This document shows, one piece after another, positions 10,125-21,416 of a DNA stretch of 64,000 bases (within the stretch, counting starts at the first letter, position 1; each line of letters opens with the position of its first letter). Source of the stretch: Pyrenula massariospora. Taxonomy: Eukaryota; Ascomycota; Eurotiomycetes; Pyrenulales; Pyrenulaceae. The stretch spans positions 2,530,677 to 2,594,676 of the forward strand of contig JAGFMI010000003.1 of NCBI GenBank assembly GCA_021030905.1, read 5' to 3'. Under the pieces are notes generated by a model, which searched no databases, was not told the origin of the DNA, and worked only from the letters and a program-made list of their open reading frames with translations. Position numbers and translations under genes: made by a program.

Positions 10125-12392
10125 ATGGACGACATCTTCACAGATACGATTGATTCGCGATCGGCGAAGCGAAGAAGGATTACTACGTACTCCTCATCCC
10201 GGTCTACTGCACAAAAAGCAAGTACACATCGTGAAAGTGCAAATAGACAACGAGCTCGAGAAGGGCAAGAAAATGACGCATTGGGCAGAAGGGAGCCGGA
10301 AACTTCGCCTTCGATTTTTCGAAAAGTGTCGAATACTGTGGCTGGATTAGGGAAGAGATTGTTCGAGTCTACGCATAATGATCGACCTCAGAGTATACAA
10401 GAGCAACCACAACGTTCCCGTGAGAGACAAGAGGAGGCGAATGGGTTAACAGCCCACGATGTTGAGGTCAGCATCGCCGACAGGAGGGCCACACCTAGTG
10501 ATGAGGATGAGCTAGCTACTGGAGAGCTTGTAGGCACCCCTACCAAACGCACAAAGACGATCAAGAAGAATAATACGATTAATGGTATTCTAAATCACGG
10601 CGAGGCAGATGATGGGAGTCCACCTACCACAAGGTTCAGTGGACGCCAAAAGCGGAGGCCGCAAAGATTCTCAAACGACGAAGTCGTCCTAGAGAGGCCC
10701 AAACAAGATGCACCAAAAGAGCCTAAGGGTATTCTGACTCCGTCAAAACGGTCACGTCAGAAGAGAGGGCGAACGAAGCGTAAAAGCGTCGCTTTCCAGT
10801 CAGAGCCAACAGAGGATGAAGTAGGATTTGAAAATATTGAGATATCTCCGCCATTCACTGTTGAATCTCGTCAAGATCTTATCTTTCCTAATAGCCCCCA
10901 GGGTCTCGATGACTCGCAATCTCTGGACGAGCCTAGCGGAGTTCCTGGAATACCAGAAGAGCTTGAAGCCCCTCCTGAACCTCAACTCCTTTTTGAAGAA
11001 ATGGACCCAGAATTCGATAAGATCAAATTTGTTCTTCTCTCTCGTCTAACCCGCCAGGGCTTAACGCCTTTGGCCCATCTTTCCTCAGAATATCAAAAGG
11101 TGCACTCATTACTTTCCAAGACCGTAGCCTCTGGAGAAGGAAACTCGATGCTTATTCTCGGCTCACGCGGAACGGGAAAACGGACCTTAGTTGAGACTGC
11201 TGTTATGGAGCTCCAAGAGGAGCACCACGAAAACTTCCACACTATCCGGCTTAATGGACTCTTCCAAAGTGATGACAAGCTAGCCTTAAGGGAAATCTGG
11301 CGCCAGCTTGGTCGTGAACTGGAGGTTGACGAGGAGGAAAACAAAGCCGGAAGCTATGCAGATACATTATCATCTTTGTTGGCCTTGCTATCACATCCTA
11401 ACGAATTTGAAATACCCACAGACGCGGATCAACGATCCACCAATAGCCATGAATACAAGACCTCAAAATCGGTGATTTTTGTCATGGAAGAATTTGATGT
11501 CTTTGCCTCCCATTCCCGGCAAACGCTTTTGTACAATCTCTTCGATATCGCTCAAGCTCGCAAAGCCCCCATTGCAGTTGTTGGTCTTAGCACACGCGTG
11601 GATGTTGCTGACTCTCTTGAAAAGCGGGTAAAAAGCCGCTTCAGCCAACGCTACGTCTTCGTCCCGCAGGCTAAAAGCCTAGAAGCGTTCAAGGAGATCT
11701 GCAAGACGTGCTTGATGTTATCCCCAGCAGATAAAATCCATGGCGAAGAGAAGCTCGACAAGATCTACGTTGACCGCTGGAATAAATGGGTCAACCAGCT
11801 GTTCTCCAAAGATAAAGCGATGCAAAGACACCTCTCAGCTATTTACATGTCAAGTAAATCTGTGCCCGAGTTTCAGCGTTCCTGCTTGGTGCCAATATCG
11901 AACTTACGCGCTTTAATAGACAAATCCTCGTGCACAGGAACTCAAACAGGGACCCTTCCCACCGGGGAGGAATTCTCAGCCCTTGCACCATGCCTTAGTC
12001 CACCAGACAGCGTCCTCGCTGAGCTGCCTTCCCTCACCCATCTTCAGCTCGCCATGCTCGTCTCGGCAGCTCGCCTCGACTTGATCTACGGAGGCGGAGG
12101 TACAGACGGTGTTGCAGTCAATTTCGAAAGCGTCTACGCAGAATACGTCCGCCTTTCGTCAGAGTCTCGCATCGCCTCGTCGGCGTCGGGAGCAGCAGTT
12201 TCGAGCAGAATCTGGGGGAGAGAGGTTGCAGATGGTGCGTGGGATGAGCTTCTCGGGAAGGGTCTGTTAGTGCAGGCTGGGAAGGCGGATATGTGTAAGG
12301 TAGAGGTGCTTTTGGAGGAGATTGTGCCGGGGTTTGAGGCTTCTGGGAAGAGTGTTGTGGATGAGCTGAGGAGGTGGTGTAAGGATATTTGA
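10125..12392 (+). CDS. ORC4: Origin recognition complex subunit 4
   Basis: This single-exon gene of 755 residues encodes an AAA+ subunit of the nuclear complex that marks replication origins. Residues 1 to about 300 are hydrophilic and basic, with AT-hook-like clusters (RQKRRPQR, KRGRTKRK), as in fungal ORC4 proteins. The AAA+ core follows. Walker A is GSRGTGKR (about 346-353), where the usual final Ser/Thr is Arg. Walker B is VIFVMEEFD (about 451-459), with Glu-Glu in place of Asp-Glu. A sensor-like segment, VVGLSTRVDVADSLEKRVKSRF, is a diagnostic ORC4 block. The C-terminal half is the winged-helix region. The start ATG at 10125 begins MDDIF; no splice sites are needed. The Walker changes may mean weak ATP binding, but ORC4 often departs from consensus. 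Confidence 0.93.
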   Translation: MDDIFTDTIDSRSAKRRRITTYSSSRSTAQKASTHRESANRQRAREGQENDALGRREPETSPSIFRKVSNTVAGLGKRLFESTHNDRPQSIQEQPQRSRERQEEANGLTAHDVEVSIADRRATPSDEDELATGELVGTPTKRTKTIKKNNTINGILNHGEADDGSPPTTRFSGRQKRRPQRFSNDEVVLERPKQDAPKEPKGILTPSKRSRQKRGRTKRKSVAFQSEPTEDEVGFENIEISPPFTVESRQDLIFPNSPQGLDDSQSLDEPSGVPGIPEELEAPPEPQLLFEEMDPEFDKIKFVLLSRLTRQGLTPLAHLSSEYQKVHSLLSKTVASGEGNSMLILGSRGTGKRTLVETAVMELQEEHHENFHTIRLNGLFQSDDKLALREIWRQLGRELEVDEEENKAGSYADTLSSLLALLSHPNEFEIPTDADQRSTNSHEYKTSKSVIFVMEEFDVFASHSRQTLLYNLFDIAQARKAPIAVVGLSTRVDVADSLEKRVKSRFSQRYVFVPQAKSLEAFKEICKTCLMLSPADKIHGEEKLDKIYVDRWNKWVNQLFSKDKAMQRHLSAIYMSSKSVPEFQRSCLVPISNLRALIDKSSCTGTQTGTLPTGEEFSALAPCLSPPDSVLAELPSLTHLQLAMLVSAARLDLIYGGGGTDGVAVNFESVYAEYVRLSSESRIASSASGAAVSSRIWGREVADGAWDELLGKGLLVQAGKADMCKVEVLLEEIVPGFEASGKSVVDELRRWCKDI

Positions 12393-13546
12393 GAGCACAC
12401 ATCTTTATCGGGGTGTTCTAGTGGCTTGGTGTAAAATGCTAGCTGACAGGTAGCCGCTTTTACGGCGCCTTTGAGTTCACACCGTATTGAATCAGGCTGG
12501 GCTCTGCCATTCTGGAGTGAGTGTGCAGGCTCAGCACGCCAAGCCGCTGTGCCTCCCCCCTCACATCCTTCCAACACGAGATTCGTTAACCAAAGCAGCA
12601 ACGCTATGTCAGCAAGCGAAGACGCAGAACATGGTCAATTCCAAGCGATACCCTTCATTCTATTCTCTGGACCTGCAGAAATCAAAATGTGATCGGACAA
12701 CAAGGCATTCGAAAAGGACCCGACAAGAGCTCCATCCAAACCTTTGGCAGATTGCGGGATTGGCCCCCACCACCACCTCGACAGCGCAGATCCCCTAATC
12801 GTGCGGCGTGCCTGAGAGATGCCAGGGCGTGGCAGTCAACTAGCTATTTCTGTCTGATCTCAGCCTCGAAGCGAAGGATGCCTTTTACCGGATCGAGCGC
12901 TGTTTGATTTGATGGCTGGCAACTCCAAGGTCACGATATCGTGCTGACAGGCTGTCCCTGACATTTATTTCCCGCATCTAAACGAACCCCAAGTTCATTT
13001 CGCCCAATGATAGCGTGTTCTTGCATGGCAAACATGCAGGCTTATGGGAAACATCGAGCCCAAGGGCAGCATGGATTGTCGCTGCGATGCGGCACAGGAG
13101 GCTATTTCGCCTGTGACCTTTTCGTGGCCGCTACTATTTTACACAACAGAGGGCTGGTTGCTTTCAACCACCTTATGCGCCGAGCACGTTTCGTCCACGG
13201 TCTCGGGTTATGCAGGTCGACTCTCTAACATAAAAATGGTAACAGAAAGCGGTAGGGGCGATTTGGCGCCTACAAGGAATAGGTTTGAGGATACCCCGAT
13301 TGCGATAAGCGTCAGCTCTACTGCTGAGCCGCAATAGTCGGCCACCTGATCTTACGAAAGGATTCTGATTCTGTACGACATGGAGCTGTAGGCAGCGTTG
13401 CAATTCCTGCTTCGCTAGTATTTCATGTCGCGGTCGCCCGCATCTACACTTGTCTTCTTGTCACACTCGTTCTAATCTTTGGAAGGTACTAATATTCTGC
13501 TTCTTCCATTTTGCACCTTTTATCGTTCTTGCTTTGTCAATTCAGA
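12393..13546. other. Intergenic, nothing recognised
   Basis: This 1.15 kb stretch lies between ORC4 and the MACPF-signature gene. Only short unconvincing frames are present. The right end is the promoter of the next gene. Confidence 0.5.
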
Positions 13547-15766
13547 ATGTCTTTTCTTGTGCCTTACAACAATGCTATGCGCCTTGGCCAAGGCTTCAAC
13601 TCATACACTCAAGAGATCTGCATTGACGATGCTGTCCTAGTCCGGCCAGAGGGCCTTGCGCTGGTACCAAATTCCGACTCTGCCGCCCCGAATGGCGTGG
13701 CATCGGATACTGCAGACTATGCAGCGCCAGCTTCACCGTCAAAGGCTACTGCGCCTGAAAAGCCGGTGCGAACCCCGATTCTAGCGACTACATTCAATCA
13801 AACCAGCGTCCAACGAGTTCCAACAACAATCAATGGCATACACAGCAATCAGATCGTCACTTTCTGTAGTCGCTCCATCGAAAATGTATCCGATGTTATG
13901 GATAGCCTCAATGTCTCGACGTCGGCGAGCATCAAGTATGGGACTGTCAAAGCAAGCGGCAGCGCAAATTTCATTAACGAACACACAATCAATGAGAGCG
14001 ATATGAACTTCATGGTCTCCGTCAAAGTCACTAATGAATGCAACCCCATCGCTACTGCCATGACATTTAACCCTATCGCTGATCTCGCAACTGAGAGATT
14101 TCCTGACGTTTACGGAGATTGCTTCATCTCGGGCTTTGTCGAAGGAGGAGAATTTACCGCCATCATCTCAATTAAGGTCCATAACAAGTCTAACATCAGA
14201 AAGGTGAAGACGGCAACAGAGCTCCAGTTGGCTGTAGGTGCGAGCCCAGTTTCAGTAGGAGCTTCGTCCAGTCTAGACAAGGCAAAGCAGGACACGTCGC
14301 GATTGGGCGAAACAACAATTTCCGTGAATTGGTCTGGCGGCGGAGACGTCAAAAGTCCCGAAAAGAATTGGGATCTCGCCCAAGTCATCGCCACCGCCAA
14401 TGAGTTTCCAAACCAAGTCGCCCAATACTCTCAACGAATTTCTGCAATACTCATGGACTATCGTTCCCTGCGCTCATTCCATGTTTACAATGCCAAACTA
14501 GCAAAGCCACTTACCGTGCGCGATTACAGTCTTTGTGATCTTTACACTACAGACCTTTTCTCGGCCTATATGGGTTTCAAATCCCTCTGGAAAACCATCT
14601 CGGCCATGATCAAAGACCCAAAATCCTACAAAGTCGTTCCCAAAAGCGAAGCAGTTCCAAATCCAATCCAGCTTAATCCCACCAGCCTCAATAATGCACG
14701 CACCGAGTGTCGCAAAGGTATGACCCAGATCCTTGAAGAGACCAAAATGCTTGTCACCAACCCCGAGATCGCCAAGGTTGGCGCTGACGGCGAAATGAAG
14801 AAGCCACCTTTTATCGTTCCGGGGGAGCTCAGAGCTCGACTCCCTGTCTGGGTTGGCCCACCTCTGGATGAAGAAGTTACGCAAATGGATATGGAAGCTA
14901 TTTCCGGTCAGGAGATCCTCGTTGTCGCCCACTATGCCAGAAATCCCGATCTCTCCTTCTCCCTCCTCGCTGGGGACGAGGTCACAGAGGAGGAGTGGAG
15001 GTCCTGCAAAGCGTTCTGTACGCTTGAGCCTTCAGCCGCGAAGCGCCCAGCTGACCCGATATCGGCACTGCGTGTTCATGCGCACAAACATCACCACGGA
15101 GACTCGGGATTTTTCGATGAGATCTTCGGGAGGCATTTCTCGCACAATTCGGAAGGTGCGGTGGCGAGCATTGCATTTTCGACTGCGCCGGTGGATGCGA
15201 CGCCTATTTTGGCGCACCCAGTCAATGGTAAAGATGGGAAGAAGGAGCAGCCTTCTACCGTGGTGACAAATGGGAAGGCGGCGAACGGCGGGAAATGTCC
15301 GTGCACATTCACATCGCATGCGGGTGCCAGGGCTGAGGTGAAGGATCTCTGCTCTGAAGACCGGTTCCTCTCCCCACTTGTTGACTGTGCACGTGATGGC
15401 GTCGGAAAGGTCGTCATATCCTACGAAAAGGGAAGCCGGCGCATTGCAGGCCTTAAGGTTTTCTCGCCGGGACCTGACGGGCGAGGTGTGGGCATGAAGA
15501 TCCTTGAGTGGGATATGTACAACTGTACCGGGAAGGAGAGAGCGAAGCTGGAAGAAGTGGAGATCCTGCCTCCCGCTGGTAGTGGAGAGAGCGACGATGA
15601 GGGGAACGCGAGGGGGATCAGGGGCGGAGGGAAATCGAGAACTTGGAGTCCGGTCGCCGGAAAAGGCGATGACCTCAAGAGTGATCGATGGGCGTTGGTA
15701 GGATTCTGGGGGACAGGGAGCCCGTTGATGGTCAGAAGGTTAGGAGTTGTTTGGGGAAGGATCTAA
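13547..15766 (+). CDS. MACPF-signature protein, possible pore-forming fold
   Basis: The protein has 739 residues from the first ATG (13547); the open frame reaches a little further left only through a TTG. Residues 189-201 match the MACPF/perforin signature Y-G-x2-F-x6-G-G (YGDCFISGFVEGG). They are preceded by alternating polar beta-strand-like segments (about 120-170) and followed by a Ser/Lys-rich stretch, as expected around the membrane-inserting hairpins. An Ala/Pro-rich low-complexity piece lies at about 45-75. The last 130 residues are beta-rich with a GFWG-type ending, suggestive of a lectin-like module. No signal peptide is visible, so it would be cytosolic or released by lysis. Ascomycete MACPF proteins include a conidium-associated group (SpoC1-C1C type, from memory). 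The domain call is by motif only, and pore activity is not implied. No cognate aegerolysin-like partner is seen nearby. Confidence 0.6.
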   Translation: MSFLVPYNNAMRLGQGFNSYTQEICIDDAVLVRPEGLALVPNSDSAAPNGVASDTADYAAPASPSKATAPEKPVRTPILATTFNQTSVQRVPTTINGIHSNQIVTFCSRSIENVSDVMDSLNVSTSASIKYGTVKASGSANFINEHTINESDMNFMVSVKVTNECNPIATAMTFNPIADLATERFPDVYGDCFISGFVEGGEFTAIISIKVHNKSNIRKVKTATELQLAVGASPVSVGASSSLDKAKQDTSRLGETTISVNWSGGGDVKSPEKNWDLAQVIATANEFPNQVAQYSQRISAILMDYRSLRSFHVYNAKLAKPLTVRDYSLCDLYTTDLFSAYMGFKSLWKTISAMIKDPKSYKVVPKSEAVPNPIQLNPTSLNNARTECRKGMTQILEETKMLVTNPEIAKVGADGEMKKPPFIVPGELRARLPVWVGPPLDEEVTQMDMEAISGQEILVVAHYARNPDLSFSLLAGDEVTEEEWRSCKAFCTLEPSAAKRPADPISALRVHAHKHHHGDSGFFDEIFGRHFSHNSEGAVASIAFSTAPVDATPILAHPVNGKDGKKEQPSTVVTNGKAANGGKCPCTFTSHAGARAEVKDLCSEDRFLSPLVDCARDGVGKVVISYEKGSRRIAGLKVFSPGPDGRGVGMKILEWDMYNCTGKERAKLEEVEILPPAGSGESDDEGNARGIRGGGKSRTWSPVAGKGDDLKSDRWALVGFWGTGSPLMVRRLGVVWGRI

Positions 15767-16379
15767 TCGGGACGTGGGATAAGGGAAAGAGACTGTACAA
15801 TATTCGATTCTTGTTGTTTTACTTTGATGGATTCTTGGTCAGTGACGGACATAAAATAGTATGGGCATTGGGACTACGTTAAATCTGTGTTTCTGTCAGA
15901 GCTCTCAATCATATACTGATTTTTATCTGTCCTGCCACAAAGGGTCACGTGCCAAAGTATCACATGCTTGACCGCGGTATACCCCTAGTTCTCTCCGCAT
16001 CAGCTATCCCGCCGACAACATCTAGGCCGTAATTTCCTTGTCTTTCTTTCGAACACCTTGTTCGTGAGAAAAATGACAACAGCATATAGCTGACCGCTGG
16101 AGATACCTAGGTTTTCATTGCCTAGTCAACGCTCCTTCCACTACGTCACTTCAAAGCTAGCCTAATTAACACCCTCTCGAGCAACTCATTCATAGATATA
16201 CGTTATTCCTGAAGAACACAATGCTTTTGTTACGCCTCTTCATCTACCATTTTCATTGCTGTTTCTCAACAAAGCACCATTAAGCCATGAAAGGAAATTT
16301 AAACCGAGCGTAAATGTCTAAGCGATTATAAAATCTTTTTCCGATAGCAGCGGCTTTGAAAACGTGGACATTGAAAGAT
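15767..16379. other. Intergenic, nothing recognised
   Basis: This stretch separates two plus-strand genes. No coding signal is visible. Confidence 0.5.
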
Positions 16380-16976
16380 ATGGCACTTGCTATATCTGCA
16401 CTACGTCAGCCCGACTCCAGAAACACACCCGCTTTGTATCGAGCCGTCTCCAGTGATTTTTCTGACGCACATGACCCCAACTCAGGTGATAGGTCTACGC
16501 CTTATCCCAACGATACTATCGATTTGGCTGACAGACGATATGACGACGTAGCTTTGACACCACCTTCCAGCCCACGGGCTGCGCTAGTTATACCTGTTGC
16601 CGACGAACGCTCCGATCCGACCGGATCTCGCGAGAATCTGCCCGATGCCAGTGCTCCTCCCCCGAGCTACCGCACAACAGCGTCTCAGAATCAGCCCTTC
16701 TTCCGCCGCATTATAGGATGCTCAATGCCGGAGCCAATCAAAACTACGTACCAGGGTATAATGATTGGAATCTTTCTGATCTGGTTCTTTGCTGCTGCCA
16801 TGACGACCATGGCTGTTCTGCGCGCAGACGCAAAATGGGTTATTCCGAGCATTTTTGTAGTACAGGTGGTGTTGCTGCTGCATGCTTGTTTGCTCTTCTG
16901 GGGAGTCATGCGGCTGCGTGATGCGGCAGAAAGAGGCTGTGAGACAGGTGTTGAGCAGAGAGCTGGGGAGCAGTAG
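16380..16976 (+). CDS. Small membrane protein with two C-terminal helices
   Basis: This is a 198-residue protein from the first in-frame ATG (16380). The first 110 residues are polar and disordered, rich in Ser, Pro and Asp, with an APPPSYRT motif (PPxY-like) near residue 98. Two hydrophobic helices follow, at about 122-145 and 152-175, separated by a short charged turn (LRADAKW), then a charged tail. I do not recognise the family. The N-terminal tail most likely faces the cytosol, and PPxY-type motifs can bind WW domains. An upstream exon cannot be ruled out. Confidence 0.6.
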   Translation: MALAISALRQPDSRNTPALYRAVSSDFSDAHDPNSGDRSTPYPNDTIDLADRRYDDVALTPPSSPRAALVIPVADERSDPTGSRENLPDASAPPPSYRTTASQNQPFFRRIIGCSMPEPIKTTYQGIMIGIFLIWFFAAAMTTMAVLRADAKWVIPSIFVVQVVLLLHACLLFWGVMRLRDAAERGCETGVEQRAGEQ

Positions 16977-17369
16977 GTTCGGCTAAAGCCTTCCTTTCTC
17001 GTCTCAATTTCCAATTTCCTTCAGGTTATTTCTCCCTATGATGCCATGAAAGCCCTGTCTGCGAGCTATCTAGAGCCGTCCTCGTATTGTCAGTCATAAT
17101 GGCTGTCGACCCCTCATGTCCGCTCCTCGGGTGTGAATCACAAAATGAATCTTTTGTTCCCATCTTTTGTCCATCTGTTCCATGCAACAATACATTCATG
17201 TGATCAATGCAACGAAATAAAGATTCGTTCGTTCCTTTTCATTGACAACTCAGCTGAACATAAAGCCTTTATCTGTCCGTCTTTCCCCGCCTCTCTCTCT
17301 ACTCCGAGTTCCTGCTAGACAATCGAAGCAATCAATTACCTATCGACTTACTACAGAACCCATATTACA
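16977..17369. other. Intergenic, nothing recognised
   Basis: AT-leaning spacer before a very small ORF. No signals recognised. Confidence 0.45.
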
Positions 17370-17603
17370 ATGCCTTTCATACACTTCATCATCCTCTCTA
17401 TTCACTCCCTTGCCTTCTTGTTCGTCGCCGTCCTTACAACATGCGCTTTTCTGTGGAATCTCATCATGAACCGCTTCGGTCCGCCGGACAGTTTGCATAG
17501 ACGCTTGTTGAGCTTCTCAATTTTTCTGTTTTCTGTTACAATGACGAGATGCATAATTGGAGGAATAATGGGAACGATCATGCTGAAAGGGGAGGCGTAT
17601 TAG
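17370..17603 (+). CDS. Very small two-helix membrane protein (77 aa)
   Basis: The ORF begins with ATG at 17370. It has hydrophobic segments at about 4-30 and 46-70 joined by a short polar loop (NRFGPPDSLHRR). The length, two-helix layout and position resemble two other tiny ORFs at 21183-21416 and 22151-22423. There is no known family. The composition is protein-like, but with 77 codons chance cannot be excluded without transcripts. Confidence 0.4.
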   Translation: MPFIHFIILSIHSLAFLFVAVLTTCAFLWNLIMNRFGPPDSLHRRLLSFSIFLFSVTMTRCIIGGIMGTIMLKGEAY

Positions 17604-18295
17604 GGTTATCTTTTCCCGAGCGGTTCTTTCCTAGAACCATAAGGTCTTGTTTTTTATTCTTCAGGTCACGTTTTCTCAGTTTGGATTTTTCTTCTGCGCT
17701 GAAGCCGATCGTGCTTCTCCGCAGCTCTTTCCTCCCTTCTCCGCAGCTCAAGACCAGCTCCAGTCTCGTTTCGGAATTCAGTGCTGGTGTATATGATACG
17801 GCTATGTATTACATCCTGTTAGCTTTTCAGTACTTCTATTAATTTTGACTAAAAGTCAAGTATGCCTTGTGCAGCTGCGAAAATTCCCGTATTCTTCGTG
17901 CTACTACTTCTTGCGCATTCAGTCGTGGGGCGAAATGATGAATTGCTTGTCATTCGCGGGGTCGGCCCGGCCCCGGGTAACACGATGTGCATGTCTTACC
18001 TCAGCTAATGGGTCATCCCCAATCCAGAGAGGAATATGCCAATAAATACCAGGGATTGAAGCATTAAGTCATTATGAAGCAGCGTTCCAATATGCCGAGC
18101 TAATGTACATTGGTGATGTCAGCATCTATCGCTTGCTCTCAGCTGAAGGCCGATGTACCAGGCGAACACTAGCTCGAATCATTGCTAGGCAATATAACAC
18201 TATTGAGCCTCCTCGCTCGGTCTAGGAATCCAAGGTCTACAGCGTAGAAAGATCTTCAAAGCCCAGAACGAACAAATTGTGCTTTTCGAGGCGAC
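17604..18295. other. Intergenic, nothing recognised
   Basis: This 0.7 kb stretch lies before the large membrane-protein gene. No coding or RNA signal is visible. Confidence 0.45.
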
Positions 18296-20765
18296 ATGGA
18301 AAAACTGTCAAAAATGGTATGCAAATTTGTTCCACTTCTACTTATGCAATGGGTGACACTCAATGACTAGCACCTTTCCACATCGCAGGGACGGGCTCTC
18401 CGCTTTGTCAAGGCAAAGCGATCGCTTCAAAGTATAATATCTCTCGAGTAGTTTTCAAGGAAGTTCAGCCTCAATCGACTAAGAGCTAATCCTCGACAGC
18501 CTTACTGACCTCTCCTCATTATCTCCCTCAGCGTGGAAATTCTTCAACAGTGGCTTCTTCAAACCTGGAAGACCACAAGAGTCGGCCGCTGATAACGAAG
18601 TTCCGAAGGTTGTCATCAAGTCAAATCGCGGTTCCACTTTACTGCGCTACGGCATCCACGTCGCCTGCATACTCTCGATAGCTGCTGTTATAGCTTTGAA
18701 CTATCTGAACGTCTTCTTCGCCGGTTCAGAGAGCTCTGACATTACTGCCAAGATCGATGCTTTCCAGTTCGTCGCTAGAATCCACGAAAGCTTACTAGTA
18801 GCCTCTGTGATGGCAATTATCTTCGACAAGATACGTCATGGCCTTGTATCTTCTGAAGGAGTTCCCATTGGTCACCTCTTAACCGGATCACAGATTCTAT
18901 CTTTGAATTATCTGATCAGCAAAGAATTCTGGAGTCCATTTAGGACTACCTGGGCTGACATGCGCGCTCGCCAATTTCCATTGGGAATTCTTCTTCTAAT
19001 ATCGACACCATTTATGCTGGTCTCTGGGCCGTTATCTGCTATCTTACTCGTGCCACGATTGGCCTGGGGACCTTCGCAGTCGGCTGGTCTCGAACCTTTG
19101 ATATGGAACATCTCAGCCGCAAATTTCTGGCCGGATGAGGTGTCAGCATCATTACTGCCCCAAAACTGTTTGGTACCTTTAACTAAAAACTACATGTGCC
19201 CTGTTTCATCTTTTGGACCGCTGGTGGACTGGTTTAACCTTAGTTGGAAGGATGGTAAAACTGGGGACGACAAAGTCGACTACAATATCACAGTAGCAAA
19301 TACATCACAAGCGCACAGATATCTTTCTATAGAGCAAGAACCTAGTTCCTCGGCTACATTTGCATCTGTTATGACATCCCGGCTGTTCGACGACTTATGG
19401 ACCTATTGGTATTTTCGTACTCTTTTCGCGACTTCTACAGACACCCACGCTACTCCTGTCCCACATAAAAAGATAATTGGCATCTTGAATGATAATGAAG
19501 AGATTTTCAAGCCATTCGTCCAGACCGAATGCCGTGGCTTCAACGTCTCTGGAATCAATGTCTCTAGAGTCAATGGTCTAAGCGACATAGATACGAAGGA
19601 TCCTTGGGAGGCAGCATTACAGTCAATCGACCTACCTCAGATCAATTGGAACAAACCTACCTTTGTCTGGAACAACAACAGCAGCTTACGGGAAGAATCA
19701 CCTGGTGTTTCTGGCGTTTTTACATATGCAGTGAATCAGAGTAGCTGGTGGTGCTCTTACAATCCTTGTGAATCTGCTGATCGGGTGATATTGATCTGCC
19801 CCGTCGAGGCGAAATGGGCTCCGGTCAGGATCTGGATAGACTCTCAGAATTATGACACCATATATCAAGACACGCCGACAGCGGGAGCAACCAACAAAAG
19901 CACTTCAAGTCAAAGTCGACCAATAGTTCTCCGGAAAAGCTGGGCTGACCTTCTAACCTCTACCCATGTGGACCCTGGCCAGGCTTTAGGAATTTTGGCG
20001 CAGCCCACAATCCCAGACCTCAACTACGTTGAAGCTATGCTACTTGATCTAGATGTAAACGGTATCATTGCCCGTCCGCCAAGACCATCTGAGAACAATA
20101 CTATCCCACCGCCGTTGATCAATATTCAACCGCCTTGGGTTTTCAGTCAGAACTTTGCCAATAGCTTATCCTTGATCCTTAGCGCAGTGATTGCCGAGGC
20201 ACTCGCCAGACTTCACTACGACCATACTGGGAACGTCCTCACTTACTTCACTGACCCAGTTTCACTTGTAGACTCTACGAACGCTTTCAGGAACCATTTA
20301 GGATATCTACCCACTCGCTGGAACATTGCATCATTGAACGCCTCTCGCGCCACGCATTTTCGTCATGGTCCCTGGATGCAGCTCTCCCTACACTCACAGC
20401 GCTACGGCTATGGCTGGTTTCGTGGCTCTGCCACCGTCCGCGTCGCCCTTGTCGTGCTAGCCCTGCATGCGAGCCTCACCCTGTTGTACCTGGTCTTTGC
20501 AGTGCGGCGTGCGAGGGTACCAGTGGCGTGGCGAGGGGTGGGTGAGCTATTTGTGCTTGCTCTGAGTTCAGGGCCAGCAAGGGGACTAGAGAATACGGCA
20601 GGAGGGGTGGGGAAGGCGGCAACGTGGCGAAGGAAGGCATGGGTTAGGGAGACGGAAGAAGAGGACGAAGGGAAGAAAGGATTGGAGTTGATTGTCGACG
20701 ATAAGCGTTCAGAGCAGGCTAACACGGTTAGGCGGAAGCCGAAAGTTGGTGAAAAGTACAGATGA
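18296..20765 (+). CDS. Large fungal multi-pass membrane glycoprotein, three exons
   Basis: The hand-spliced model join(18296..18316,18389..18431,18532..20765) gives 765 residues with all phases matching. The introns are 72 and 100 nt, and the second has a CTGAC branch site. A short basic N-terminus (KAKRSLQTWKFFNSGFF) precedes transmembrane helices at about 60-80, 95-115 and 170-190. A long outside domain with many N-x-S/T sites follows, including a cysteine pair in WWCSYNPCE. A final helix lies near the C-terminus (VRVALVVLALHASLTLLYLVF), followed by a charged tail. The architecture (helices, large glycosylated loop, last helix) resembles the DUF3176 protein at 49958-52279, but the DUF3176 signature is absent. 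The family is uncharacterised. The first exon of only 21 nt is the least certain part. Confidence 0.7.
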
Positions 20766-21182
20766 AGAGAGAGGGTATAAGAAAAGTATGTATCTTTCAT
20801 TTCTAATCTCAATACTCATATTTCCTTCTGCGCTGGTGTTGAACTAGAATCTCACTACTGTGCAACGAAAATCCTATTCTGTTAATTTATTCCTACCTGT
20901 AAGAACATTTGAACAAACAACCTGATATCGTGTTCTTCGCCTACAGGCAGCGCAGACCCTTCCAAGTAAGTTAGTACCAAGACCAACACAAGCCACATAA
21001 ACAGACCCCTTCCCTCGACATCGCAGAGAATTGTTCAAAACTATTGATCATAGTTCTAACTACGCACACTATCAGCACACGATTGCATACTAATAACCCT
21101 ACAAGAACAAGAACACCAAATTCAACATCACCACCTACTCCTTCACCTCTGAAAGACACAAAAACCTACAGTCCGCCTCACA
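20766..21182. other. Intergenic between convergent genes
   Basis: The 3' flanks of the large membrane gene and of the minus-strand small ORF meet here. Nothing else is recognised. Confidence 0.45.
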
Positions 21183-21416
21183 TCAAAGCGCCCCATCCAA
21201 AACACACCAAGCCCCAAAATCGGCCGCATACCACGACGCATTCAGGGCCACAAAGACCATAGCCCGGGACAGCATGTCCCAGTGCTCGATGTCGTGCCCA
21301 GTCACGCTTTGGCGAAGAAGCAAGAGGGCGGCTAGGACTGAGAAGAAGGTCAGCACTTGGACGTTCAGGGCGTTGAGGAGGGCGAGGGTGAGGAGGAGAG
21401 GGCTGGGTGTGGACAT
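21183..21416 (-). CDS. Very small two-helix membrane protein (77 aa)
   Basis: The ATG is at 21416 (MSTPSPLLL). Residues 5-37 are strongly hydrophobic (leucine-rich), and a second hydrophobic segment spans about 50-72 (RAMVFVALNASWYAADFGAW). The start MST-P and the helix-polar loop-helix layout recall the plus-strand ORF at 22151. The upstream flank is rich in G and A on the plus strand, hence pyrimidine-rich on the coding strand, as fungal promoters often are. Function unknown. Confidence 0.5.
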   Translation of the reverse strand: MSTPSPLLLTLALLNALNVQVLTFFSVLAALLLLRQSVTGHDIEHWDMLSRAMVFVALNASWYAADFGAWCVLDGAL

